A stretch of 64,000 nucleotides of DNA. Origin: Desulfobulbaceae bacterium UBA2775. Its GTDB lineage: Bacteria; Desulfobacterota; Desulfobulbia; Desulfobulbales; Desulfocapsaceae. Position 1 is the first letter of the stretch. Every line of letters starts with the position of its first letter. The DNA lies in contig DEIL01000020.1 of NCBI GenBank assembly GCA_002352445.1, positions 5,132 to 69,131 on the forward strand, in the 5' to 3' direction. Shown in pieces: positions 27,684-38,900 of the stretch. A program made the position numbers and the translations under genes. A model generated the notes under the pieces. It did no database searches, was not told the DNA's origin, and saw only the letters and a program-made list of their open reading frames with translations.

Positions 27684-28648
27684 TAATACTTCAAACCAAC
27701 TCTATCACGAACCAGATCAAGGGTCACAACTGCCTTCTCCCGTGCTTTTTCGGCTCCCTTTGCAAGAATAGCACGTAACATTTCAGGATCAGCTAAAAAC
27801 TCCGCCTTTTTCCGACGGGCATCCCCAAACTTATCATTAAGAAGATCCAGCAGCTCCAACTTCAGGTAACCATAAGCAGCCCCACCATTGACATAAAGAT
27901 CACGGATCTCCTTCATCCTCGAAGGGAGTGCAAACAGTTCCATAATCGTAAAAAGATTGCAATTATCCGGATCTTTAGGGTTTTCAACAGGGGTAGCGTC
28001 GGTCTTAATCGCCATAACCGTCTTCTTCAACTGTTTACCTTCAAGAAAAATCGGAATGGTGTTACCATATGATTTTGACATTTTCTGGCCATCCAGTCCG
28101 GGTACAGTTGCGGTCTGCGTACTGATGGCCGGTTCGGGCACAACAAAAGTCTGGCCATACTCATTATTAAATTTCTGGGACAAATCCCGGGCAACTTCCA
28201 GATGCTGCTTCTGATCCTTTCCTACCGGCACCTGTTCAGCCTGGTAGAGAAGAATATCCGCAGCCATCAGCACAGGATATGAGAAGAGACCATGGCTTGC
28301 AGCGATACCTTTGGCAACCTTATCCTTATAGGAATGACATCGCTCAATAAGCCCCATCGGGGTAAGAGTAGAGAGAATCCAGGTTAACTCACACACTTCA
28401 GGAACATCTGACTGTACCCAGAAAATACACTTATCCGGATCAAGGCCCAATGCGAGAAAATCCGCTGCAGCTTCCAGGGTGCCCTGTGCGAGACGAGCTC
28501 GCTCTCGAACTGAAGTTAAAGCATGTAAATCAACGATAAAGACATAAAGTTCCGAATCTTCCATCCGGGAGATCATGGTCTGCATCATGCCAAAGTAGTT
28601 GCCAATATGGAGCTGGCCCGAAGGCTGTATTCCCGATAAGATTTTCAT
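27683..28648 (-). CDS. trpS: Tryptophanyl-tRNA synthetase
   Basis: 321 residues, class I aminoacyl-tRNA synthetase charging tRNA-Trp. The HIGH-type motif is SGQLHIGNYFG (about 7-17) and the KMSKS motif is intact in DGQKMSKSYGN. The substrate-binding AADILLYQAEQVPVGKDQKQH is present. Normal length. Downstream of dnaK on the same strand, but a terminator separates them. Confidence 0.97.
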   Translation of the reverse strand: MKILSGIQPSGQLHIGNYFGMMQTMISRMEDSELYVFIVDLHALTSVRERARLAQGTLEAAADFLALGLDPDKCIFWVQSDVPEVCELTWILSTLTPMGLIERCHSYKDKVAKGIAASHGLFSYPVLMAADILLYQAEQVPVGKDQKQHLEVARDLSQKFNNEYGQTFVVPEPAISTQTATVPGLDGQKMSKSYGNTIPIFLEGKQLKKTVMAIKTDATPVENPKDPDNCNLFTIMELFALPSRMKEIRDLYVNGGAAYGYLKLELLDLLNDKFGDARRKKAEFLADPEMLRAILAKGAEKAREKAVVTLDLVRDRVGLKY

Positions 28649-28715
28649 AACAATTTATAAGACATTAAATTAACAGTGATGAAATTGTGATGGTCTCGTA
28701 ACGCCCAAAATATTT

Positions 28716-28743
28716 CGTCATTCCCGCGCAGGCGGGAATGATG
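28716..28743. repeat. REP-like palindrome, copy 1
   Basis: CATTCCCGC-gcag-GCGGGAATG core in the spacer between dnaK and trpS. The preceding flank (AAATTGTGATGG at 28682-28693, then CGTAA) also matches the flank of the copy after metV, so the repeat unit is about 60 bp, not just the palindrome. Confidence 0.75.
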
Positions 28744-28744
28744 T

Positions 28745-28780
28745 AAAAAAAAGGGAGCAGGAAAATGAATTCCTGCCCCC
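28745..28780 (-). terminator. Intrinsic terminator of the grpE-dnaK unit
   Basis: 11-bp stem with one mismatch (GGGAGCAGGAA at 28753-28763; TTCCTGCCCCC at 28770-28780). On the minus strand it is followed by eight T residues. It lies 35 bp past the dnaK stop. Confidence 0.85.
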
Positions 28781-28815
28781 TTCGATATTACTATGCTTCA
28801 GTGATTACCAAGATC

Positions 28816-30744
28816 TCACTTCACCTCTTCGAAGTCAGCGTCAACCACATCATCATCGTCATCTTTCTTCGGCTGCGCTCCGCCGTCTCCGGCAGCTCCA
28901 CCTCCATCTCCCGGAGCTCCACCATCAGGATTCTCCTTGGCAGCCTGGGCGTACATCAACTCCGCAAGCTTATGAGAAGCAGCAGTCAATGCCTCAATAG
29001 CAGTTTTGATTGCCTCGGTATCTTCACCCTGCATTACCGACTTTACATTCTCAATCTCTTTTTCAACCGCCTGCTTTGTCTCCTCATCAACCTTATCTTC
29101 AAGATCTTTCAGACTCTTCTCGCTCGCATGAACAAGTGCATCAGCAGAGTTCCGGGTTTCCACAAGCTCTTTACGTTTTTTATCATCTTCGGCATGCAGC
29201 TCAGCATCTTTGGTCATTTTGTCGATCTCATCATCGGTCAAACCTGAAGATGCGGTGATCTGAATTGACTGCTCCTTACCGGTTCCCATATCTTTTGCTG
29301 ATACGTTGAGAATACCGTTTGCATCCAGATCGAAGGTCACCTCGATTTGAGGTACACCCCGTGGTGCCGGTGGAATATTAGTCAGTTCAAACCGGCCGAT
29401 GGTCTTATTATCCTCGGCCATTTCACGCTCACCCTGCAGCACATGAATGGAAACCGCAGGCTGATTATCAGCAGCAGTTGAAAAGACCTGGCTTTTCTTG
29501 GTTGGTACCGTGGTATTCTTCTCAATCAGCTTGGTGGTTACTCCGCCAAGAGTTTCAATGCCAAGAGAGAGAGGAGTAACATCAAGCAGCAGGACATCTT
29601 TTACATCACCCTGCAGCACGCCACCTTGAATAGCAGCACCAATGGCAACCACCTCATCCGGATTCACACCCTTATGGGGGTCCTTGCCGAATATTTCCTT
29701 CACCATCTCCTGCACTCTCGGCATCCGAGTCATACCACCGACAAGAATTACCTCATCGATATCGGAGGCGTTCAGCCCCGCATCTTTGATGGCAGTTTTG
29801 CATGGTCCCATAGTACGTTCTATCAGGTCTCCCACCAGGCTCTCAAGCTTTGCCCGGCTCAACTTGATATTAAGATGCTTAGGCCCTGAGGCGTCGGCAG
29901 TAATAAATGGCAGGTTGATATCAGTCTCTTTAGTGGTGGAAAGTTCCATCTTGGCCTTTTCCGCCTCTTCTTTCAACCGCTGGAGAGCCATCTTGTCAGC
30001 TTTGAGGTCAATCCCCTGCTCCCGCTTAAATTCATCGGCCAGCCAGTTGACGATCCTCATGTCAAAATCTTCACCACCCAGGAAAGTGTCACCGCTGGTG
30101 GATTTCACCTCGAATACACCGTCACCGATTTCAAGAATAGAGATATCAAAGGTACCGCCGCCAAGATCAAATACCGCTATCTTCTCTTCCCCTTTTTTGT
30201 CAAGACCGTAGGCGAGGGCAGCGGCAGTTGGCTCGTTAATAATTCTCTGTACATTAAGTCCGGCTATTTTCCCTGCGTCTTTGGTGGCCTGACGTTGGGA
30301 ATCGTTGAAGTAAGCGGGGACAGTTACCACCGCATCGGTCACTTCCTCACCAAGGTATTCTTCCGCGGTCTGCTTCATCTTACCGAGGATCATGGCAGAA
30401 ATTTCCGCCGGTCGGTATACTTTATCCTCAACCCCAACGGAAACGCTGCCGTTGGTTCCTTCGACTATTGAAAACGGACTGACCTCTATCGATTTTTTTA
30501 CCTCCGGGTCAGTAAACTTTCGTCCTATAAGGCGTTTAATTGCATAGAGTGTACGCACAGGATTGGTCACAGCCTGACGCTTTGCAACCTGTCCAACGAG
30601 GCGCTCATCATTGTCCGCAAACGCTACAACCGAAGGGGTTGTTCTGTTGCCTTCAACATTGGTAATTACCTTTGGATCGCCCCCTTCCATGACTGCAACA
30701 CATGAATTGGTGGTACCCAGGTCAATTCCGATAATCTTACCCAT
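28816..30744 (-). CDS. dnaK: Molecular chaperone DnaK (Hsp70)
   Basis: 642 residues from the ATG at 30744, which is preceded by AAGGAG; an upstream in-frame codon at 30834 would add 30 non-homologous residues and is rejected. The N-terminal ATPase domain has [32 protein letters not shown] and the phosphate loop [12 protein letters not shown]. The substrate-binding domain and a Gly/Asp-rich C-terminus ending in [14 protein letters not shown] are complete. grpE lies upstream on the same strand (171-bp gap); no dnaJ follows in this window. Confidence 0.98.
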   Translation of the reverse strand: MGKIIGIDLGTTNSCVAVMEGGDPKVITNVEGNRTTPSVVAFADNDERLVGQVAKRQAVTNPVRTLYAIKRLIGRKFTDPEVKKSIEVSPFSIVEGTNGSVSVGVEDKVYRPAEISAMILGKMKQTAEEYLGEEVTDAVVTVPAYFNDSQRQATKDAGKIAGLNVQRIINEPTAAALAYGLDKKGEEKIAVFDLGGGTFDISILEIGDGVFEVKSTSGDTFLGGEDFDMRIVNWLADEFKREQGIDLKADKMALQRLKEEAEKAKMELSTTKETDINLPFITADASGPKHLNIKLSRAKLESLVGDLIERTMGPCKTAIKDAGLNASDIDEVILVGGMTRMPRVQEMVKEIFGKDPHKGVNPDEVVAIGAAIQGGVLQGDVKDVLLLDVTPLSLGIETLGGVTTKLIEKNTTVPTKKSQVFSTAADNQPAVSIHVLQGEREMAEDNKTIGRFELTNIPPAPRGVPQIEVTFDLDANGILNVSAKDMGTGKEQSIQITASSGLTDDEIDKMTKDAELHAEDDKKRKELVETRNSADALVHASEKSLKDLEDKVDEETKQAVEKEIENVKSVMQGEDTEAIKTAIEALTAASHKLAELMYAQAAKENPDGGAPGDGGGAAGDGGAQPKKDDDDDVVDADFEEVK

Positions 30745-30915
30745 CTTCTTTTTCTCCTTAATAATTCCGACGGATTCTTCATCCGTCCATGACTCCTCAA
30801 AGTTAGTTAATTGCTCTATCCATGATAGCGGCAACCTCTTCTAAAGTTGTCATCTTCCTATATTTGTCAAGGGATTCCATGTTCTTTTTAAGCAATCATT
30901 TTCCCTTGCACCAGT

Positions 30916-31521
30916 CTAAGCATTTCCCGAAGACACAATCACTTTTGCAGCACGCAGCAGCCTGTCTTTATAGTAGTATCCTTTCTCAAAATCATTTAAG
31001 ACATGGTTTGACGGCACAGTATCACTGGCTTCCATAGTCAGTGCTTCATGATGTCTTGGATCGAACGGCTCACCAATACTTTCAATGGATTTCACTTCGA
31101 ACTTTTCCAGAGTAGCAACAAGGTTTTTTAAAGTCAGTTTTACACCTTCAACAAATGATTCCAGGTTTTTTCCGGCAGTAGCCCCTCCAGCTTCTCCCTG
31201 ATCAATGGCCCTTTCAAGGTTATCAACAACAGGAAGCATCTCCCTTAAAATTTGTTCACCGGCATATTTCAAGCTGGCTGAGCGCTCCCGTGCCATACGT
31301 TTTTTAAAATTCTCGTTTTCAGCTGCCGCACGTAACATTTTATCACGGAGGTCAGCTACCTCTTCGAGGGCCTGGACGAGTGCCTTTTCCGGATCCCATA
31401 CCTCCTCCACTGAAGGAGCATCATCTTCACCTTTCCCCTGTTCACTCTCTGAGGGTGCATTACCTCCCTCTACAATTTCAACATCCTCATGTGACTCATC
31501 ACTTTTATTCACTTTGCTCAC
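30916..31521 (-). CDS. grpE: Nucleotide exchange factor GrpE
   Basis: 201 residues from a GTG at 31521 with GGAGG four bases upstream; a frame open to 31626 exists but would begin upstream of the predicted transcription start. The order is an acidic N-terminus, a long coiled coil (EVADLRDKMLRAAAENENFKKRMARE), the conserved EMLPVVDNLERAI, and the C-terminal beta domain DPRHHEALTM...YYYKDRLLRAAKVIVS. It releases ADP from DnaK. The usual hrcA gene is absent upstream, and I saw no CIRCE palindrome. Confidence 0.95.
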   Translation of the reverse strand: MSKVNKSDESHEDVEIVEGGNAPSESEQGKGEDDAPSVEEVWDPEKALVQALEEVADLRDKMLRAAAENENFKKRMARERSASLKYAGEQILREMLPVVDNLERAIDQGEAGGATAGKNLESFVEGVKLTLKNLVATLEKFEVKSIESIGEPFDPRHHEALTMEASDTVPSNHVLNDFEKGYYYKDRLLRAAKVIVSSGNA

Positions 31522-31582
31522 GATTCCTCCATTCTCTGCAATTTTTCTCTGCCGGCACCATTCCTTTTCTGAATCTGTGCCA

Positions 31583-31611
31583 ACAATAAGTAGCCGGTTT
31601 TTTCCTGTCAA
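31583..31611 (-). promoter_or_regulatory. Predicted sigma-70-type promoter for grpE-dnaK
   Basis: Minus-strand TTGACA (31606-31611), 17-bp spacer, TATTGT (31583-31588). The predicted start, near 31577, gives a leader of about 55 nt and supports the GTG start of grpE. CTCTTGACA also resembles a heat-shock sigma -35, but no CCCCAT-type -10 is present. Confidence 0.55.
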
Positions 31612-31759
31612 GAGAGGGGAAATCAAAATCAGGAAATTTCCTCGGGAGGGAGATACAATGGGTAAAATACTTTTGTAACCAGGATATTATTTTATCAAAC
31701 CGGGAGTACCAGCTGTTCCCGGTAGACAAAAAGATGGTATGGTCGAAAGTGAGAGGAAC

Positions 31760-33064
31760 TCAGCTATTGAGATAGGATTCAATTGCGATTGCGACAGTGG
31801 AAAAGATTTTTTCAAATTCTTCTTCATCTGTCTCCAGCAAGGTAATACGAAAACCGTTGATCTTTGTAGCAAAGGAGGTAAGTGGCACAACACATACCCC
31901 TGTTGATCCCAAGAGGTAATAGACAAAACGCTTATCAAGTGCTGTGTCCTCGGGAGCGACCAGTTCCTCTATCATTCCCTTGACTTCTTTATTTTCGATG
32001 GCCAGAGTCTGGCTACTGCTGAGAATACCCTCTTCAAAACAGACACTCATATAAAAGGCGCCGTTTGTTCTGTTGACCAGAACACCTTTCAGATTTTTCA
32101 GACATTCATAGGCAATGTTCGAGAACTTCTCATACCTCTTTACCCTCTTCAACAGATAATCAGGATATTCAGGGTGGGTTACAACCATTGGGTAAACTGT
32201 TTGCGGCAGTGTAGTCGAACAGACCTCTACCATTTTAGAATTGAGAATCGAATCTATATATTTTGAAAACATAGGATCTTTATCCCTGTTATATATCTCA
32301 ATCCATCCGCACCGGGCACCGGGCCAGGGCATTTCTTTGGAGATACCGCGCATAGCAATTGCGGGTACATCACCGATCACCTCTGCCAGGGTCGCAGTTT
32401 TGGTATCGTTATAATAAATATGCTGATAAACCTCATCACAGATCAGAAAAAGATCGTATCTGCGAGCGATCTCCACTATCGCCTCTAAGATCTCTTTTGG
32501 GTAAACAGCACCTGTAGGGTTATCAGGATTTATAATCAGAATTCCCGCAACAGCCGGATTATATTTAACACATTTTTCTATGTCATCAAGATCCGGATAC
32601 CAGTGGTTATTGGGATCGAGAATATAAGTCAGGGGGCTGTGACCGGCATGAGCCGCTTCAGCAGAGGAATGAGTGGAATAACTTGGAGTAGGGACAAGAA
32701 CCCGTGCTGTGCGTTTTAAAAACCCAAAAATTTTGGAGATGGCATCACCCAGGCCATTAAAAAAGATGATGTCTTCGGCATCAATTTGCACTTTGCCTAA
32801 TTTATTTGTCTGACCTGCAATGAATTCACGGGTGGCAAGAACCCCCTTAGTCGAAGAGTAACCGTAGGTATGATCTTGACGCACGGAATCAACGACAATC
32901 TCCTTCATCCAATCTGGGACTTTCTCACCCTTTGCAATGGGATCGCCTATATTTTCCCAATTTGTTTTCAACCCGAGCTTTTGTAATTTTTCACCGACAT
33001 TGACTATATTTCGAATCTCATATGTCAATTCTCCAGCCCCGATATGAACAATATTTGTTCTCAT
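31760..33064 (-). CDS. Class I/II PLP-dependent aminotransferase
   Basis: 434 residues. Fold type I aminotransferase: YGYSSTKGVLATREFIA, VLVPTPSYSTHSSAEA, LIINPDNPTGAVYPKEILE, ICDEVYQHIYY and the PLP lysine in GISKEMPWPGARCGWI. The sequence resembles alanine/aspartate-type aminotransferases of anaerobes, but the amino acid specificity cannot be read reliably. AAGGAG precedes the ATG. A 159-bp gap separates it from the NtrC-type gene upstream on the same strand. Confidence 0.88.
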   Translation of the reverse strand: MRTNIVHIGAGELTYEIRNIVNVGEKLQKLGLKTNWENIGDPIAKGEKVPDWMKEIVVDSVRQDHTYGYSSTKGVLATREFIAGQTNKLGKVQIDAEDIIFFNGLGDAISKIFGFLKRTARVLVPTPSYSTHSSAEAAHAGHSPLTYILDPNNHWYPDLDDIEKCVKYNPAVAGILIINPDNPTGAVYPKEILEAIVEIARRYDLFLICDEVYQHIYYNDTKTATLAEVIGDVPAIAMRGISKEMPWPGARCGWIEIYNRDKDPMFSKYIDSILNSKMVEVCSTTLPQTVYPMVVTHPEYPDYLLKRVKRYEKFSNIAYECLKNLKGVLVNRTNGAFYMSVCFEEGILSSSQTLAIENKEVKGMIEELVAPEDTALDKRFVYYLLGSTGVCVVPLTSFATKINGFRITLLETDEEEFEKIFSTVAIAIESYLNS

Positions 33065-33189
33065 AAAATCTTACTCCTTGCGTGCATATCAACTCTCTAT
33101 TTACAGACAAGACACCATGTTTTATAAAGATTTGTCACTTACCACAGCTGCTAATACATGTCAACAGAAGGAGAAAAGAAGAATATTTC

Positions 33190-33224
33190 TTGTTTTCTAC
33201 CACAAAAATTCTGGAATAAGGTGC
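33190..33224 (+). repeat. 35-bp dispersed repeat, copy B
   Basis: Begins TTGTTTTCTACCACAAAAAT and ends GGAATAAGGTGC. Like copy A, it ends exactly on the complement of a stop codon, here that of the sigma-54 regulator gene. Confidence 0.5.
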
Positions 33225-34588
33225 TAACCATTATTTACATCATATTTATTTAACTTGTTCAACAAGGTCTTCCGTGTGATCCCCAATCGACGGGCTGCCT
33301 CACTTTTGTTGCCGGAGGTCTCTTCAATTGTCTTGATAATAAGCTTTTTCTCGGATTCAAAAAGTGATACCGGAATCTGTTCATCCACTATATGGTTGTT
33401 TTCAATCTGATTTTGTATGGCCAGAGGCAAACTCCTCTCTGTCAGAGAGGTTCCACGCATAAGAATAACACCCCGTTCAATGGCATTTTCAAGCTCCCTC
33501 ACATTTCCAGGCCAGGGATAGCGGATGAGCAGATCCATGCATTCAGGGGTTATTTTTTCAAGATTTCTCCGATTTTTCTTAGCAAACTTCCCGGCAAAAT
33601 GTTCCACCAGTTGTCGAATATCCTCTCCTCGCTTCCGGAGTGGAGGTACCACAATCATCACAACATTCAACCGATAATACAGATCATCTCTAAAGTTGTT
33701 TTTTTTGACCTCTTCCTCGAGAGCCCTGTTGGTGGCAGCTATTATTCGTACATCAACACTGATTGTCTTATCCCCACCAACTCGCTGCAACTCCTGTTCC
33801 TGCAAGACTCTCAACAGTTTCACCTGCATGGCCTGAGAAGTTTCCCCGATCTCGTCAAGAAAAAGCGTTCCACCATCTGCCTGAACAAACTTTCCTTCTC
33901 TCCTCTTCTCAGCTCCGGTAAAAGCCCCCTTCTCATGCCCAAACAGTTCTGATTCAAGCAGTCCTTCGGCAAGAGCGGCACAGTTCACCTTAACAAAGGG
34001 ATTATTCTTCCGTTCACTGTTGACATGCAGGGCTTCAGCAACCAACTCCTTTCCTGTACCTGATTCACCATAGATGAGAACTGTAGCCTCTGTTGGCGCA
34101 ACATAGGAGATCATCTCCAAAAGTTCTACCATCGGTGGAGAGGAACCGATGATGCGAGTCTTCAGTCCAGTTTTTCCCTTTTCCAGCTGGTATTTTTTGG
34201 CAACGACCTGATGGTGATCAACTGCCCGTTCCAGTGCAAGTCGCAACCGGTCAAAATCAAGGGGTTTTGTAAGATAATCGTGAGCACCCTGCTGGATTGT
34301 CTCCACGGCACTTTCCACTGTAGAATAAGCGGTCATGAGAATAACCGGCAGTGTCGGGGCAATGGCCTGGATGCGTATAAAGGCCTCACGTCCATCCATT
34401 CGAGCCATACGAATATCCATCAGAACGGCATCATATGAATGGTTTTCTACTGCAGTAACCGCGGTTGTGCCATCATCTGCCTCGACAACACGATATCCCC
34501 ACTCCCCCAGCATTGAGCAAAGCATATAACGATGGACCTGATCATCATCTACAACCAGCACAGCAGCCATGTCCTTTTCACCGGCCAT
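33224..34588 (-). CDS. Sigma-54-dependent response regulator, NtrC/AtoC type
   Basis: 454 residues. Receiver domain (about 7-125) with VVDDDQ, the phospho-acceptor Asp in AVLMDIRMARMDG and the conserved Lys in LTKPLD. AAA+ domain (about 150-380) with GESGTGKELVAEALH, the sigma-54-contact loop GAFTGA, GGTLFLDEIGE and the arginine-finger region. C-terminal Fis-type HTH (SEAARRLGITRKTLLNKLNKY). A second Met (residue 7) is also a possible start. No cognate kinase is adjacent, so the signal is unknown. It could serve the sigma-54 promoter predicted at 19890, but nothing shows this directly. Confidence 0.93.
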   Translation of the reverse strand: MAGEKDMAAVLVVDDDQVHRYMLCSMLGEWGYRVVEADDGTTAVTAVENHSYDAVLMDIRMARMDGREAFIRIQAIAPTLPVILMTAYSTVESAVETIQQGAHDYLTKPLDFDRLRLALERAVDHHQVVAKKYQLEKGKTGLKTRIIGSSPPMVELLEMISYVAPTEATVLIYGESGTGKELVAEALHVNSERKNNPFVKVNCAALAEGLLESELFGHEKGAFTGAEKRREGKFVQADGGTLFLDEIGETSQAMQVKLLRVLQEQELQRVGGDKTISVDVRIIAATNRALEEEVKKNNFRDDLYYRLNVVMIVVPPLRKRGEDIRQLVEHFAGKFAKKNRRNLEKITPECMDLLIRYPWPGNVRELENAIERGVILMRGTSLTERSLPLAIQNQIENNHIVDEQIPVSLFESEKKLIIKTIEETSGNKSEAARRLGITRKTLLNKLNKYDVNNG

Positions 34589-34628
34589 TTAAAACCATTT
34601 CCAGTCTATATAACGAACACAGTTCATG

Positions 34629-35204
34629 TTATTGTTTAATTTTCTTTACCACCCAGCCTAAGTTTTCGCCCAGGGTTTTCATAGTAGCAAGACCCTCTTC
34701 GTCTCCTGCCACCTCACCTTTTCCACCACCGATTCCAATATTCCAGTAAGAAGAACCTACCACAATCATTTCACCTATCAGAAAGAAGTGATTAAGCGAG
34801 TCAAAAGCATGAACAGCACCTGCTCGACGCTTAGCAACAACCCCGGCACCCAGTTTTCGTTTAAACATATTTCCATTTGCTCTTCCCACCATTCCCGATC
34901 GATCTATCAGAGCCTTCATCTCCGATGAAATATCAGCAAAATAGGTTGGTGACCCGAGAAGTATCACATCCGCGGCCAGCATCTTTTCAATACACTCGTT
35001 CACCACATCTTTTTTAAAGACACAACGCTGATCCTTATTCTTAAAGCAGCTCATGCAGGCTTTACATCCGGGAACAGACTTGCCGGCAAGCTCGACCAGT
35101 TCTGTTTCAACGCCCATTTCAGCAAGTGGTTCAAGAACTGTATTTAACAGCAGTGCTGTATTCCCATTTTTTCTTGCACTTCCACAAAAAGCGACAGCTT
35201 TCAT
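34629..35204 (-). CDS. Flavodoxin-fold NADPH-dependent FMN reductase-like iron-sulfur flavoprotein
   Basis: 191 residues. N-terminal FMN-phosphate loop GSARKNGNTALLL, then a cysteine cluster PGCKACMSCFKNKDQRC (about 46-62) typical of iron-sulfur flavoproteins (Isf/WrbA-like) of anaerobes, and GSPTYFADISSEMKALIDRSG. Probably a cytosolic electron carrier or quinone/metal reductase. AAGGAG precedes the ATG. It lies 40 bp upstream of the NtrC-type regulator gene on the same strand, so the two may be co-transcribed. Confidence 0.88.
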   Translation of the reverse strand: MKAVAFCGSARKNGNTALLLNTVLEPLAEMGVETELVELAGKSVPGCKACMSCFKNKDQRCVFKKDVVNECIEKMLAADVILLGSPTYFADISSEMKALIDRSGMVGRANGNMFKRKLGAGVVAKRRAGAVHAFDSLNHFFLIGEMIVVGSSYWNIGIGGGKGEVAGDEEGLATMKTLGENLGWVVKKIKQ

Positions 35205-35357
35205 TTTTTTTCTCCTTTATAAATATGCCCGCCCCTGCCCCGACCTCTTCACAAATATGGATTGATCTCCAGGGAAATGCAAGGATAAAAAACTTGAGGA
35301 AATCAAATGCCGAGTGTAAAAAGATGTAAAATGAATTCTACCAGAGGTGAAAACTAT

Positions 35358-35969
35358 ATGACAACAGTAACTGTTGACAAAAGATTAATCACACCATCAA
35401 AAATTATCTGTATCGGCAGAAATTATGTGAAACATATCAGGGAACTGGGCAATGAGCTTCCTGACCAAATGGTAGTCTTTCTCAAGCCGAATTCCGCAAT
35501 ATCAGTAGAGCTGAAATCCAGCCATCAGGGACCGCTCCAATATGAGAGTGAATTATCTTTTCTCTACGAAAAAGGCAAGTTCTCCGCCGTGGGTTTTGGC
35601 TTGGATCTCACCAAGCGTGACCTGCAAAGCCGCCTGAAAGAGAGAGGACTGCCGTGGGAGCGGGCTAAGGCGTTTGATGGCTCTGCCATTTTCAGTAATT
35701 TCAAGAAAATTCCAGAAATCACCCCGTCACTCACCCTGGAACTGAAAATAGACAGTAAAATTGTTCAAACCGGCAATGTCGGCTCCATGATCTACAAACC
35801 TGAACAGATTTTGAGCGAATTATCCACCTTCATAACTTTGCAGGATGGTGATATAGTCATGACCGGAACCCCAGAAGGGGTGGGTGTAATTAACCCAAAT
35901 CAACTTTTCACCGGCACAATCAGAGACCGGGGTCAAACAGTTGTCAGTGGTGAATGGCTGGCAGATTGA
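35358..35969 (+). CDS. Fumarylacetoacetate hydrolase-family protein
   Basis: 203 residues from the ATG at 35358, preceded by AGAGGTG; the frame opens at 35307, but that start lacks support. FAH/HpaG-type metal-dependent fold: ICIGRNYVKHIRE, VFLKPNSAI, YESELSFLYEKG, KAFDGSAIF and MTGTPEGVG. Members hydrolyse or decarboxylate oxaloacetate- or acylpyruvate-like diketo acids. At about 200 residues it is the compact single-domain form. Convergent with tamB, 17 bp away. Confidence 0.9.
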   Translation: MTTVTVDKRLITPSKIICIGRNYVKHIRELGNELPDQMVVFLKPNSAISVELKSSHQGPLQYESELSFLYEKGKFSAVGFGLDLTKRDLQSRLKERGLPWERAKAFDGSAIFSNFKKIPEITPSLTLELKIDSKIVQTGNVGSMIYKPEQILSELSTFITLQDGDIVMTGTPEGVGVINPNQLFTGTIRDRGQTVVSGEWLAD

Positions 35970-35986
35970 TTTTTTTTACAGCACCA

Positions 35987-38900
35987 TCATCGTTCAAAGG
36001 TGTAAAGAAGATCAGTCCCGGTAGCTTCAGTGGAAGTTTGTGTTTCCACAGAGAATCCATGGGCAAGACCATACCGTACTCGAAAAACGCCCAGCTGGCT
36101 GAACATATTCATATCATAACCGAAATAGAGTTTTTTAGTAATCCGCTTACCTACAACCAGTGACATATCCTCTTTTTCCCCGCTTCCCTCGAGATGGAGA
36201 TCATCCACTGAGAGGATATTACCCAATCCCTTGCCAATATCAGAGCCACCTTGGACACCAAGAGCAACAGCTGTTGCCTCGAGTAAATTGCTCTCCTCCT
36301 CGGAAGAACCTGAGGTGGAGCGGCCAACCAGGAGATGGGAGAGTATATCGGCATCTTCCATAAATGGATCAGAAAAAAGATGGAACTTCAGATCCTGCAC
36401 AAGCCCATTCACGTCGACTCCGACTACATAACCATCCCCGACAGCTTCTTCCGCACTAACCGCTTTCTGTGCCCTGGCATCAATGCCGGGATTATCGATA
36501 GGCCCACCGGTAAACAACACCCTTCCCCTCTCAATATCAAAGGAACGACCGTACATTGTAAAAGTACCGTCAATAAGGCTCAGTTCACCTGTACCGGATA
36601 AAAAAGAATCGGGTCTGTTCAGTACCTCCAACCCCCCTTCCAGTCTACCTTTCAGCCCATATCCATCAATACGGACATCCCCACCAAGCTGAACATGCAT
36701 ATTTATAAAGACAGGCCATTGATGCTCAATCAACTCCTCCCCGCCGTTAATCAAAATCACATCAGGTGATACGGTTACAGAACTGGTCATTTCCTCTGGA
36801 GTAATCAGCGCATAGGGAACTTTTACGGTACCGCTGAATTCACCTTTGTCCTTACTGAAAAGGAATCTAGCATCCGGGGTAACCCTGATTGCATACTCCG
36901 GCAAACTAAACAGCTGAAACTCCTCTCCCCTGACCAATAAATCCCCGAAAACACCCTCTCCCCCATATTGTAACTTTCCTGAAACTATGATTTTTCCGGG
37001 CCCTGATGATGCTTCACACCTGATTCTTGCCCCCTGCTCTTCTGCAGCCACCTTAAATATAACATCTTCCAGGGTGACACCTTGATAAGGGAGGTCGATA
37101 CCACCATTAATTATCTTTAATTCACCGCTGACTATTGGCTGATTTAAGGAACCTGAAAGAGAGAGACTGCCATCCATTTTGCCGACTGGTTCGACCCAGT
37201 ATCCGGTCAATGGCTCCAGAAAAGTCAAATCAAAGTCCCTGACATAAAGATCTCCTGTAAGCGGGAGATCTTCCCCTGCATAAGAAAATTTCCCAAAATT
37301 CTCAATTTCTGTCGACAACCTGAGCAGGCTCTTATTGCCCATAGAACTTGATAAGAAGCCTAAAAACCTACCGTCATTCAAACTACCTGTAATAACAGTA
37401 TCATCCAATTTCAGATGACGTAACTCTTCCTCTGCCTGTACAATTTCAAAATCAGCCTCAGGAAACTCAAAGCGTATTTTTGCACTCACGACTTCTTTAT
37501 TGTCGCCTTCTGCCTCAAGTTGACCGTTTATTACACCATTAACCGGCATCGAGAGTAACTGTGTCCAGTTCAGCCAGGGCAGAGCCATACCGTTCAGGGA
37601 ACTCTTCACCTGCCAGTGAAAATTCTCTTCAGCGGTGTTCAGTTCACCATTCAAGCAAAATTTTCCCTCCCCATCCTCCAGACAAAAACCTACCAGCTTG
37701 AAACTATTGCCACCAACGACCAATTGAGCTGGCTGCCTCTGCTCCACGTTCCCGTAGCTGACAGAATGATGATTTATTCCATAAAGTTCCCCTTGCCACA
37801 GTTTCCCTTTATATCCTCCTCTGGCCTTTAACTGTGACTTGCCATAGCCGGATAACAACTGCAGTGACATCGTATGCTCTTCAAAGAAACCTGATATTTC
37901 GGCAATAGCTGTATCAAATAACATACCGGAACTGCGCATTTCTTCCCCTTGCAGGAATCCTTTAAATTCCTGACCGGAACTAAGTCCTCCCTCAAATCTG
38001 CCATCTAATTTGGCAACACTGTGTTCCCGGTAGACCAATTTACCTGCCTGCAGAACAGCCGACAACTCAGGTTTTTGTGGTGTTCCTGCCATTTTTCCAT
38101 TGAAGGAAACAGCACCACTTCCTCCGGGAATAAGTTGACCTATATCCGGGGATGAGAGGGAAAAATTCAGGGCAAAAAGATCTCCGGCTGTGCCACTTAC
38201 CTGCAATTCTGAACCACCGTGTTTCAACTCTATCCCCTCTGTCTGCAGTCTGCCATTTTTAACCTGGATACTGCCTCCGCCTGAAATTGGCAGACCTCGC
38301 AGCAAGCCTGATATTTCCCGAAGAGTAAGATACCCCTCTGCACCCGCTTCAAGTTGTCGTAACTCTCCGCTTACTCGCCCACTGATCTGACCAGAAAGTT
38401 CTGAGTAAAAAGGGGATGGATCAAAATTATCAAAAGAGATATCACCTGCCCAAATGAACGGATCTGCCCATGAAAACCCTCCGTGGTGGATCAATGCATT
38501 TCCGGAGAAATCACCACTTTGAACAAGAAGCCCATTACTGTACACCTCGTATTCCGTCAGAAACACATCGCCTTGGACAGCTATCTGCTGTTGACGTAAT
38601 ACCCCCTCAAGGCCAGCAATTTCAAAAGAAGCTTCAACACCGTTTTCGACAACCTTGCCATTGCTCCTCAGATCAGCATCTATTGTCCCCGGAATCTCAT
38701 CTGTGATAATTGCAGGATCAAAATTTTTAAAGATGAAATGTCCTCCCCAGCTAAAAGTATCAGCCCAGGAAATCCAGCTATCCTCAGCCAGAGCAGTTTT
38801 TTCTCCACTCGCCAGGTGCAGAGATTGAAAATCAATACCAAGCCAATCAGCACTCAGCCTGCTGACAAGGTGAATATTTTTCAGATCATCCCAACTCCCA

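Noticed and set aside
30745..30834. 30-residue N-terminal extension of DnaK
   Set aside because: It precedes the invariant [12 protein letters not shown] start, and an AAGGAG is correctly placed for the internal ATG.
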